In this document: positions 35,504-43,250 of the stretch, in pieces | How positions within the stretch are numbered: position 1 is the stretch's first letter | How the letters are laid out: the number at the start of each line of letters is the position of its first letter | From: Desulfobacterales bacterium | GTDB taxonomy: Bacteria; Desulfobacterota; Desulfobacteria; Desulfobacterales; JARGFK01 | DNA: 43,421 nucleotides | Reading direction: 5' to 3' | NCBI GenBank assembly: GCA_029211065.1 | Contig: JARGFK010000031.1 | Coordinates: forward strand, 1-43,421 | Position numbers and translations under genes: made by a program | The notes under the pieces: generated by a model | Told to the model about the DNA's origin: nothing | The model's database searches: none | What the model saw: only the letters and a program-made list of their open reading frames with translations

Positions 35504-36446
35504 GGGGTTATACCCTGCAATTAAGTTAAGCTTTAAAACCGGCATCCAGAAGGGCTGGAGCGGTTATGTCTGGATGCTCAAAATCATTGTGCCCATATCT
35601 TTTTTGACGTTCCTGATCGACACCAGCGGCTTTATCCATCGGATTGATTTTGTCCTAACCCCGGCCATGGGACTCCTGGGGCTGCCGCCGACAGCCGTAA
35701 TCCCCTTGCTGCTGGGATTGCTGACAGGTGTCTATGGAACCCTCGGCGCCATGGCTGCCATGTCGTTCAGCGTTCCCCACATGACCCTGATCGCCGTGTT
35801 TATCCTGATTGCCCACAATCTTATACAGGAAGGGATTGTCCAGAGCAAGTCCGGCCTGAATCCATTTGTCACAACAGGGGCACGCCTGCTGACGGCGGTC
35901 ATTATGGTCATCGTGATGGCAGGGCTGTTGGGTATCGAAGGGGAGGCGCTTACAACCGGCCCCGCCGGTTCTGCTGCCACGCAGCCCTTCGGGTTTTTAC
36001 TGAAAAAGTGGACCCTGGAGATGATACGGCTTTGTTTTAAAATATTCATTATTATCATGGCACTGATGGTGATCCTAAGGATCTTAAAGGATTTTCATTT
36101 GACCGAGCGGATCGTTGCGGTCTTGCGGCCGATGTTAACGCTGCTGGGGCTCAGTCAGCGGGTGGGCATGATTTGGCTGACGGCCTGCCTGTTCGGTCTG
36201 TCTTATGGCGCGGCCATTATTGTTGAAGACGCCCGGGAGGGTAATTTTACCCCTGATGAGCTGGCCAGATTGCACCTGTCCATCGGCATCAATCATTCCA
36301 TGGTGGACGACCCCGTTCTATTTATGGCTTTCGGCATCAATCCCTTTTGGCTGTGGATTCCCCGGTTGATAGCGGCCATCATTGCGGTACGGGTATATAT
36401 GTTTTTGAAAAAATTCCAGGGGTCAAGGATTCTAGGGGGCAAGTAA
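35502..36446 (+). CDS. nucleoside-recognition (Gate) domain membrane protein
   Basis: The 314-residue protein has about eight hydrophobic segments and two Gate-type domains (IVPISFLTFLIDTSGF and IMALMVILRILKDF), as in spore-maturation/nucleoside recognition proteins. The sequence VIPLLLGLLTGVYGTLGAMAAM is typical. Transport or control of an unknown small molecule is likely. ATG 35502 has AAAGGTGA upstream, located in the coding sequence of the divergent glycosyltransferase. Confidence 0.8.
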   Translation: MGLYPAIKLSFKTGIQKGWSGYVWMLKIIVPISFLTFLIDTSGFIHRIDFVLTPAMGLLGLPPTAVIPLLLGLLTGVYGTLGAMAAMSFSVPHMTLIAVFILIAHNLIQEGIVQSKSGLNPFVTTGARLLTAVIMVIVMAGLLGIEGEALTTGPAGSAATQPFGFLLKKWTLEMIRLCFKIFIIIMALMVILRILKDFHLTERIVAVLRPMLTLLGLSQRVGMIWLTACLFGLSYGAAIIVEDAREGNFTPDELARLHLSIGINHSMVDDPVLFMAFGINPFWLWIPRLIAAIIAVRVYMFLKKFQGSRILGGK

Positions 36447-36506
36447 AAGTCCTATTATTCCAACCCGTCAATAGTCATCGTCGCTGACGGTTATCCCACA
36501 AAGAGC

Positions 36507-36890
36507 ATGAAAAACCCGGATCAGAGTGACTGCTATCCGAACAGCAATTCATTTTCTTTTGATGTGCATTTTATATGGGCAAGCGGCAAACAGCTGATGG
36601 TTGAGCTTCCCCGCCAGCCTTTCGGTGACGGCCGGATTTATGGCCGTCGGGATTCAGGCAATCCGCAGGATGACCTGAATATCTGGAAATCCCTTTTTGA
36701 CGAACTGTATAGAGAGTCTGCGAAAAATCCAACCTTTTGTCCGTTTCAGTTTCACCCCTATGTGTCCAGTCGACCGGGAAGGGCAAAGGTCCTCTCTGAT
36801 TTAATTCAGTACATGAAAGGACGCAAGGGCGTCTGGTTTGCAACCGGGACTGAAGTCGCCCGATGGTGTCTGGACAGAACAATTAAATAG
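36507..36890 (+). pseudogene. C-terminal remnant of a polysaccharide deacetylase-like gene
   Basis: The 127-residue frame matches only the end of the family: a strand resembling LMVELPRQP, the segment DELYRESAKNPTFCPFQFHP, YVSSRPGRAKVLSDLIQYMK and VWFATGTEVARW. These occur in PuuE/allantoinase-like polysaccharide deacetylases. The catalytic N-terminal part (metal-binding Asp and His motifs) is missing. The open frame continues back to about 36450 without a start. I infer a deletion remnant. It converges on the next broken gene. Confidence 0.65.
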
Positions 36891-36904
36891 ACATAACGAA
36901 TTCC

Positions 36905-36921
36905 CCGGCGGTCACCGCCGG
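36905..36921. terminator. hairpin between two convergent broken genes
   Basis: CCGGCGGT (36905-36912) and ACCGCCGG (36914-36921) form a near-perfect palindrome of 17 bases. It lies between the deacetylase remnant and the end of the alpha-hydroxy-acid oxidase remnant. On the plus strand CTTTC follows. It may be a bidirectional terminator, but the loop is too short for a classic hairpin unless the inner pairs open. Confidence 0.4.
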
Positions 36922-36959
36922 CTTTCTGACGGGCAGAAGAAGTCTATATGAAGACACAG

Positions 36960-37953
36960 TCAATGCTCTTTATTTTGCCCCAGAAACAATATGTCAGGCG
37001 TGATGTCGGCAAGGGAGCTGCAGCCGCTTAACCGCATGGCCAGTTCAAATTCCTTGCGCAGTATTTTCAGAACTTCTCCGGCGCCTTTTTCTCCATTAAC
37101 GGCAAGGCCCCAGATGATCGGGCGGCCGACGCCGACGGCACTGGCCCCCAATGGTGGCCGGTACCGTATCCAGCTGGCGCCCCCCATGGTTGGAGACGAT
37201 CACTCCGGCTGCCCCGTGTTCGCCGGCCATTCTGGCGTCTTCGGGATGCAGCACCCCTTTTAGCAGCACCGGCAACCTGGTTTTTGAGCAAAGCCAGTCC
37301 ACGTCCTTCCAGTTGAGGGTAGGGTCAAACTGCCAGGTTACGTAACTGGCCAGCCCTGAGCCGTCACTATCGGGAAAGCTGTCTTTTCCCAGGGCGGCCA
37401 TGTTTTCCATTGAAAGCCCTTTCGGCAGACGGAAACGATTGCGAACATCCCGCTCGCGGCGCCCCCAAACCTGGGCATCGACCGTCAGCGCCAGGGCCTG
37501 ACACCCGGCCGATTCGGCCCGCTGAATCAGCGACAGGGTCGCAGCGCGGTCTTTATAAAAATAGAGCTGAAACCAGAGCGGCCCTTGCGTTACCGCGGCA
37601 ACCGACTCTATCGAGCAGGTCGACAGTGTGCTGAGGATCATGATGACGCCGGCAGCTGCTGCGGCTCTGGCCGTGGCCATTTCCCCTTCAGGGTCAGCCA
37701 TCCGATGAAACGCAGTGGGAGCTACCATGATCGGCATAGTAGTCGTTTGTCCGAACAGGGTTTTGCCGAGGTCGGTCTTGCTGATGTCTTTCAGCACCCG
37801 CGGGTTCAGTTTTATCCGTTCATAGGCAGAGTGATTTTCGCGCAGGGTGATTTCATCTCCGCCGCCGCTGGCATAATAGTCATAAGCGGTGGGGGATAAC
37901 TTCTCGGCGGCGGCGGTTTCATAGTCAAACAGGTTGATCAATAATTTTTCCAT
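36960..37953 (-). pseudogene. alpha-hydroxy-acid oxidase with an internal deletion and frameshift
   Basis: The first 280 residues or so match FMN-dependent alpha-hydroxy-acid oxidases (lactate oxidase/dehydrogenase): YDYYASGGGDEITLREN, PIMVAPTAFHRMADPEGE, and [21 protein letters not shown], with catalytic His-Gly-Gly. At about position 37152 the frame shifts. The second frame resumes as [20 protein letters not shown] and a normal C-terminus ending at TGA 36960. The residues expected between (around the FMN-phosphate motif DGGIRRGTD) are missing, about 30 of them. The gene is therefore broken by a deletion. Confidence 0.85.
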
Positions 37954-37974
37954 ATATTTAAGTTTGCCGCTGTT

Positions 37975-38475
37975 TTATTCCAGCATGCTTTCAGGGGCTT
38001 TGGGGGCGGGCTGTCCCACCTCCTTGTCTTCCATTAGAATGCGGGCACATGAATTCCAGCGGAGGATCGAGTCCGGGTTTCCTTCCGGGCGGATTGCAAT
38101 TGCCTGTTCGTAGGCAGCCATGGCCTTCTGGAACCATTCATAAGCCACCCGTCCGGCACTGAACCCCCTTTTTCTTAAGTGCGATTTGGCGCGTCTTTCA
38201 TAAATAATTCCCAGATAAAACACTTTTTGATAAGGGCTTTCCAATTCGGATTGCACTTCCAGCGCACGGTTATAAGCAGGGAAAAGCTGGTCCTTAAATT
38301 GCGCTGTCAGCGACAGCAGCAGGTCAACCCGTGCGGGCTGGTTTTGAGGATCAACGGCCAATATGTCGAGACAAACACTTTCAGCAGCCCAGGGCTCATC
38401 CATCAGGCGATAACGTTCGGCACGCTCCAGCGCAGCAGGTATGTCTCGGAGTTCAATTTTTTTTAGATCGAACAT
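37975..38475 (-). CDS. TPR-like helical repeat protein, 166 aa
   Basis: This soluble protein is built of helical hairpins in the TPR style: AAESVCLDILAVDPQNQPAR near the start and AMAAYEQAIAIRPEGNPDSI near the end. The ribosome site AAGGAGG is ten bases upstream of ATG 38475. It probably binds other proteins, and 21 bases separate it from the broken oxidase gene downstream. The 301-base gap upstream (38476-38776) holds its promoter and the terminator of the next gene. Confidence 0.75.
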   Translation of the reverse strand: MFDLKKIELRDIPAALERAERYRLMDEPWAAESVCLDILAVDPQNQPARVDLLLSLTAQFKDQLFPAYNRALEVQSELESPYQKVFYLGIIYERRAKSHLRKRGFSAGRVAYEWFQKAMAAYEQAIAIRPEGNPDSILRWNSCARILMEDKEVGQPAPKAPESMLE

Positions 38476-38710
38476 GTGATGACGCCCTCCTTAAAATGCA
38501 TACGTATACAAGTGACCGGGGGATGTATCGGATTTTTGTCTTTAATTTATTAAATTACAGAAGTGTTTGTCAACAGAGGGATCTTAAATGGTCTCAAAAA
38601 CCTGAAAAGATAACGATAAAAATATTATTGAAAAAATTGATTTGTTTCAATAGCCGCCGGGATTGGCTGTTATTACCTGGATTTTGCACAAGTGCAGGTT
38701 TCATTATAAA

Positions 38711-38751
38711 AACAGAGAGCGCAACTGTTATGCCGCACGGTTACGCTCTCT
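38711..38751 (-). terminator. rho-independent terminator of the GntR-linked operon
   Basis: On the minus strand AGAGAGCG (38751-38744) and CGCTCTCT (38721-38714) pair, with GTT/AAC inner arms, and GTTTTT follows. It lies about 25 bases downstream of the stop of the dehydratase gene, ending the three-gene minus-strand operon. Confidence 0.8.
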
Positions 38752-38776
38752 ATGTTTGGACATGAACCGATGGTCG

Positions 38777-39940
38777 TTAAAATCCGCCGATGCGGCCGTC
38801 ATCCTCGGGAAGCGGCAGTTTTCTTAATGGAAATTGTTTGTAGGCGTATTTTGCAAGGGCCTCTTCATCCATTTCCAGACCCAGGCCGGGTTCCTGGGGC
38901 AGGTGGATGTATCCGTCAACCGGCTTGAGCTGATTTTTACAGATAATGTCACCCAGTTCGACAAAGGGGAGGAAGTACTCGGTAATAATAAAGTTCGGCA
39001 TGCAGGCCGAGGCATGCACGGTGGCCGATAATCCCAGCAGGGTTGAATTGTAATTGTGGGGAGAAACGGCAACAAAATAGGGCTCGGCCATGGCGGCTAT
39101 TTCCAGCAGCTCCAGAATGCCGCCGCAGTTAGTCACATCCGGATTGATAATATCTGCAGCACGGTAATCGAAAACCGGCCTGAAACCCGCCTTGGTGAAG
39201 ATATTTTCGCCGGTGACGATGGGTATGCGCGTATTGCGGCGCACCTCTGCAATCGCCTCGATGTTTTCAGCCTGGCAGGGCTCTTCAAACCAGTACGGCT
39301 CAAATTCCTCCAGCCGCTTGGCCAATTCAATGGCATGCATCGGCGCCAGACGTCGGTGGATGTCCAGCAGCAGGTCGACATCCGGTCCGACGGCCTTGCG
39401 TACCTCCTTGACGACGTTGACGGCATGCCGGATGTGTTCTTTAGGAACAAAGGTCCTCCAGGGGCGCGGTAGTGGGTCGAATTTCATGGTGTCAAAACCC
39501 TCTTCGACCACCTTGCGGGCGGCACTGACATAGTCCTCCACTTTATGCATTTTATAACTCCAGCCGTTGGGATATACGCGGACCTTGTCCCGAACAGGGC
39601 CCCCCAGAAGGTTGTAAACGGGCTGTCCGCAGGCTTTCCCCACGATGTCCCACAGGGCCATCTCGATGCTCGAAAAAGAGCTGTAGAATTCAAGGGACCC
39701 CCGGCGCTGGGCATAATCGTCAAAAGCGATCCTTCTTAAATGTCTTATCTCGAAAGGATCACGGCCTATTAGATAACGACTGAGTTCTTCAATGTGGGCG
39801 GTGACGGCGCGGTCCCGGTCGTACTGGGTGTAGGCTTCGCCCCAGCCATGGATGCCCTCGTCCGTTTCAATTTTGACATAGATCAGATTCTTACGCCAAC
39901 CTGGATGAACCGTGTAATTTTTAACATTGGTAATTTTCAT
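38777..39940 (-). CDS. enolase-superfamily dehydratase, galactonate-dehydratase-like
   Basis: The 387-residue protein belongs to the mandelate racemase/muconate lactonizing group. The metal ligands can be placed: Asp193 (DLLLDIHRRL), Glu219 or 220 (YWFEEPC) and Glu245 (VTGENIF). His195 in the D-x-H pair and His295 (VSPHNYNS) match the acid/base residues of D-galactonate dehydratase. It probably dehydrates a sugar acid to a 2-keto-3-deoxy acid, but the substrate cannot be assigned. ATG 39940 has GGGAGGG upstream. It is the last gene in a GntR-dehydrogenase-dehydratase operon. Confidence 0.9.
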   Translation of the reverse strand: MKITNVKNYTVHPGWRKNLIYVKIETDEGIHGWGEAYTQYDRDRAVTAHIEELSRYLIGRDPFEIRHLRRIAFDDYAQRRGSLEFYSSFSSIEMALWDIVGKACGQPVYNLLGGPVRDKVRVYPNGWSYKMHKVEDYVSAARKVVEEGFDTMKFDPLPRPWRTFVPKEHIRHAVNVVKEVRKAVGPDVDLLLDIHRRLAPMHAIELAKRLEEFEPYWFEEPCQAENIEAIAEVRRNTRIPIVTGENIFTKAGFRPVFDYRAADIINPDVTNCGGILELLEIAAMAEPYFVAVSPHNYNSTLLGLSATVHASACMPNFIITEYFLPFVELGDIICKNQLKPVDGYIHLPQEPGLGLEMDEEALAKYAYKQFPLRKLPLPEDDGRIGGF

Positions 39941-40001
39941 TCTTAACCCTCCCTTTTATGGTTTAAAATTTATCTGAGAAAGCCTGATACGCATTTGAAT
40001 A

Positions 40002-40907
40002 TCAATCAGATGCGTCTTGTGGCATTCGGACGGCCTTGTCTTCCAGGGCACGCAGGGCCGTATCAAGCGATTCCGGGACATTGCCGCCGAATTCTTCACG
40101 AAGGCCAAGGCGGCTGCACCAATCCAGCTTTTCACGGACGGCCCGGGTCATATCTGATGGAAGATTCAGAAATTGAAGTGTTTCGATGACTTCTTCCATT
40201 TCATGGGTCATGCGTTCGGCGCTGGTGATTCCTTTTGGAAAAATGGTTTGTACGGTCTCCATAAAATTGGTTTTGTCTATCGTTTCCGCTATTGACCGGA
40301 GGACAATAGCCTCTGCCTCGTATTTGCGGGCGGCCATCAGCATTTCAATTAAAAGGGCAACAAGCCCTTTCATGAAGATGCTGCGGAACATCTTGATCCC
40401 TGACGCTTTTCCGGGTTTATCCCCCAGAGAATGGATCTGCATGCCGTAAGGTTCCATAACCGCCTTAAAGCGGGCGGCACCGCTGCCGGAGGCAAGAATG
40501 GGCACGCGGTGCAGAAAAGTCGGAACCGGACCCATCATGGCGGCATCAACAAAGGCAGCACCGGACTTTTCGATCACGGCTGCAATTTGTTCCTTAACCA
40601 TCGGCGAAGTTGCATTCACATCGATGTAAAGGTTGTTTTTGTCCAGATAGGGGGCGGTCTGCTCGACGATGGATAAAGCGACCGATCCGGTAACACAGGA
40701 GATCATGATGTCGGTTTTTTCGGCCAGCTTTTGAATGCGGTCAAGGTAAATCGCATCTATCTCTGTCGCGCGTTTTCTAATGGTTTCGCTGAAGGGAGGG
40801 GTGTCCCGCTGGGTGTCGATAAAGTAAATTTCTTTAATGCCGGCGCCTTTCAACCCTTTGGCCAGACCGTATCCGGCAACCCCAAAGCCTATAAATGAGA
40901 GATTCAT
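40002..40907 (-). CDS. NAD(P)-dependent dehydrogenase with DUF1932 domain
   Basis: The 301-residue protein has an N-terminal Rossmann domain (FIGFGVAGYGLAKGL, GxGxxG) as in 6-phosphogluconate/3-hydroxyisobutyrate dehydrogenases and the cofactor-binding VTGSVAL. The C-terminal helical part (KMFRSIFMKGLVALLIEML) resembles DUF1932 of phosphogluconate dehydrogenase-like proteins. It would oxidise a hydroxy acid or reduce a keto acid. It lies 29 bases after the GntR gene and 61 before the dehydratase. Confidence 0.85.
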   Translation of the reverse strand: MNLSFIGFGVAGYGLAKGLKGAGIKEIYFIDTQRDTPPFSETIRKRATEIDAIYLDRIQKLAEKTDIMISCVTGSVALSIVEQTAPYLDKNNLYIDVNATSPMVKEQIAAVIEKSGAAFVDAAMMGPVPTFLHRVPILASGSGAARFKAVMEPYGMQIHSLGDKPGKASGIKMFRSIFMKGLVALLIEMLMAARKYEAEAIVLRSIAETIDKTNFMETVQTIFPKGITSAERMTHEMEEVIETLQFLNLPSDMTRAVREKLDWCSRLGLREEFGGNVPESLDTALRALEDKAVRMPQDASD

Positions 40908-40936
40908 CTCAGTTTTCCGAATTATCCTTTCTATAT

Positions 40937-41653
40937 TTAATCGGTTTCATCTTCCGGCAAAAAACGGGCTTTGGAATTTTCAAGGTGCGTCCGGAGGGCA
41001 GTGAGGATTGCCGGTTCATCCCGGTCGGCAATTGCCTGAAATATGGCTTCATGTTCCTTGATTCTATCATCCCGCAATCTGGTGTCCGATAGGGCCTTTT
41101 TCATGGTCTGCCAGAGGGGCTGGCTCGTAGCATTGAGCAGGGAAGAGATGGTATTTACAACCAGCGGATTGCGGGTAATTTGAGCGATTCGCAAATGAAA
41201 CGCATGATCTTCAAGACGATAGGTTTCAATATCATTCGCCAAAATGGCTTTCTGAATGCGTTTAAAACAGGTCGATAAATTCAGTATATCCTTTTTTGTA
41301 GCAGTGCGGCTTGCAAGAACCGCAGCCCCGGGTTCAAATGCAATTCTGGCGTCAATTAATGCAAAGGGGTCTTCTTCATTTTTAAATATCAAGGAAATGA
41401 GCGTGTCATAATTGTTATTGTCGACGGAATTAACGATATAGTTTCCCTGGCTGTGTCTTGTTTCTAGAATACCCATTATCTGGAGTGCGGATATCGCCTC
41501 CCGGATGGTATTGCGGCTGAGGCCCATCTCCTTGGAAATGGCTCTTTCCGGCGGCAGTTTGTCGCCCGGTGATAATTTTTGCTTTTTGATGGTCTCAATC
41601 AGCATCTCAGCGGCAATGTGGCTCTTTTTTTTTGTTTCAATTTTAGTGAACAT
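40937..41653 (-). CDS. GntR-family regulator, FCD subfamily
   Basis: The 238-residue protein has a winged-helix N-terminus (KLPPERAISKEMGLSRNTIREAISAL) and an all-helical FCD ligand-binding domain with the metal/acid-binding residues in DARIAFEPGAAVLA and HAFHLRIAQITRNP. FCD regulators sense organic acids such as lactate, glycolate or sugar acids. The gene heads the minus-strand operon and is divergent from the radical SAM gene. The operator at 41804-41816 matches its family consensus, so it probably controls the divergent promoter. The ribosome site is weak. Confidence 0.93.
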   Translation of the reverse strand: MFTKIETKKKSHIAAEMLIETIKKQKLSPGDKLPPERAISKEMGLSRNTIREAISALQIMGILETRHSQGNYIVNSVDNNNYDTLISLIFKNEEDPFALIDARIAFEPGAAVLASRTATKKDILNLSTCFKRIQKAILANDIETYRLEDHAFHLRIAQITRNPLVVNTISSLLNATSQPLWQTMKKALSDTRLRDDRIKEHEAIFQAIADRDEPAILTALRTHLENSKARFLPEDETD

Positions 41654-41784
41654 AAAATGGTTCCGGTAAATCGCTAAAGGTTTAAAATATGAACCACTTT
41701 AGCATCAACGATTAGAAAAATCCATAAAATGTTTAAATAATATAAACAATAGAAAATATAGCATATTTTTATATTTGTATTCAC

Positions 41785-41813
41785 TTGACTTTTATTTATT
41801 GAATTGGTAGAAC
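41785..41813 (+). promoter_or_regulatory. sigma-70-like promoter of the radical SAM gene
   Basis: TTGACT (41785-41790) and TAGAAC (41808-41813) are separated by 17 bases, an ideal spacing. The -35 matches 5 of 6 and the -10 matches 4 of 6 consensus positions. The GntR operator overlaps the -10. Confidence 0.65.
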
Positions 41814-41816
41814 CAA
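41804..41816. promoter_or_regulatory. GntR/FCD operator, TTGGTAGAACCAA
   Basis: The 13-base palindrome TTGGT-AGA-ACCAA has perfect 5-base arms and a 3-base centre and matches the FadR/LldR-type consensus TGGTnnnACCA. It overlaps the -10 box of the radical SAM promoter, so binding should repress it. A second inverted repeat, ATTGGTA (41803-41809) and TACCAAT (41819-41825), shares its left arm. Confidence 0.7.
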
Positions 41817-41920
41817 AATACCAATCATTATTTTGTTCTGTTTGTAACCGCTGGGGCATGGAGAATCTGCCACATAACCGGTTTTAAAAATATCAAACGA
41901 ATTCACCAATGGAGGAAAAA

Positions 41921-43156
41921 GTGAGCAGCCAAAAAAAGAAAAATTACAATCCCGCCCTCTTGCGATTGGAATTGTTAAGCCGTGGTATTAAAGTGGATAC
42001 TCAATTTTCAAAGCAAATGGGAAGTTCTTTAAAAGAGCCGCTCTGGACCAGAACCGGACCCACCAGCACCGGCATTGATTTAAAACTTGAAAAAGGCGTC
42101 TATGTCAGTCCCGCCATCGAAGGGGAACGGTTTCCCTATCACTATAAAGATTCGCCGTTTGTTCTGACCATTGATGAACAACAACAACCGATTATAACGA
42201 AAAATGGGGTCATTGTGCAGAAAGTGACCCCGTTTCCCCGGCCCAGCTTCTATGGCAAAACAACCAGCAGTGGAAACCCCATGGAAAAGATCGGGGTTGT
42301 GACCGGAGATTTTCTGGCGATGGCCATCGATAACCGCTGCTGGTTCTGGGGATACTACCGGGACGATGAACTGGTCAACTATAAAGAAAAACAGTGTAAA
42401 TTTTGCGGCATCGGTTTGAGCATGAAGCGGGATGAACTTTACCGCAAAAGCAACGAGGATGTTTTAGAAGTCATTCAGGCCGCCGTTGAAGGCGGCGATG
42501 TAAAGCACCTGGGCATTAATGCCGGTACATTTCCTCCCCCGGGGCGTGGGCACGAAGAATATGCCAAACTGATATCCGAGATCAAATCCAGGTTTGATAT
42601 CTGGATTCGATTGTCCATCTGCCCGCCGGAGGAAGAAAAATACATCGATATCCTGTTTGATGCCGGCGCCGACCAGATCGGCTACGATATCGAGGTATTT
42701 GACCCTGAATTGTATGCTAAAATCTGTCCGGGAAAAAATGAGGAAGTGGACCGGAAAGTGCCGCATGCGCATTTCACCCGGATGCTCAAGTACGCGGCTC
42801 AGCGGGGCGGTCCCAACAAGACCTATTCCATTATCGTTACCGGACTGGAGTCCAAAGAAAGCACCGTTGCCGGAGTGGAACATCTGTGTCAGATGGGTGT
42901 GGTCCCGCGCCTGGGCATATTCCGGCCGATCCCCGGCACGCATCTAGAAAAGCATCCGGTGCCCAGCCCGGAATATCTGATCTACTGCTACCGCAACCTG
43001 CGCGAACTGACAATGAAATACGGCGTCGATTCAGGCTGTCCCGGCTGCGGGCGAACATTTGTGGGAACCAAAGAATACGACGGGGTTAATCCGATCATGC
43101 CGGAGATCACGGATGAAGATCTTGAGATCGCAGAGATCGATCCGTTACAGATATAA
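41921..43156 (+). CDS. radical SAM protein with unusual Cys spacing
   Basis: I choose GTG 41921, because GGAGG at 41911-41915 is placed five bases before it; the ATG at 41909 overlaps the ribosome site. The 411-residue protein has a radical SAM TIM-barrel-like core: the GGDVKHLGINAGTFPPPG stretch matches the SAM-binding glycine motif and IVTGLESKES lies in the barrel. The Fe-S cysteines do not fit CxxxCxxC. I see Cys140, Cys159 and Cys162 (C-x18-CKFC), counted from GTG. A C-terminal GCPGCGRTF may be a second metal site. The substrate is unknown, and the link to the dehydratase operon is by divergent position and operator. Confidence 0.8.
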   Translation: MSSQKKKNYNPALLRLELLSRGIKVDTQFSKQMGSSLKEPLWTRTGPTSTGIDLKLEKGVYVSPAIEGERFPYHYKDSPFVLTIDEQQQPIITKNGVIVQKVTPFPRPSFYGKTTSSGNPMEKIGVVTGDFLAMAIDNRCWFWGYYRDDELVNYKEKQCKFCGIGLSMKRDELYRKSNEDVLEVIQAAVEGGDVKHLGINAGTFPPPGRGHEEYAKLISEIKSRFDIWIRLSICPPEEEKYIDILFDAGADQIGYDIEVFDPELYAKICPGKNEEVDRKVPHAHFTRMLKYAAQRGGPNKTYSIIVTGLESKESTVAGVEHLCQMGVVPRLGIFRPIPGTHLEKHPVPSPEYLIYCYRNLRELTMKYGVDSGCPGCGRTFVGTKEYDGVNPIMPEITDEDLEIAEIDPLQI

Positions 43157-43250
43157 GTCTTCATCTGAGTTTTCAGCAAAAAAAATTGAAGACAACAAAC
43201 CAGGAAAAACCGATGCGGCACCATTCCTTTAAGGTTGCTACATTACGCTA

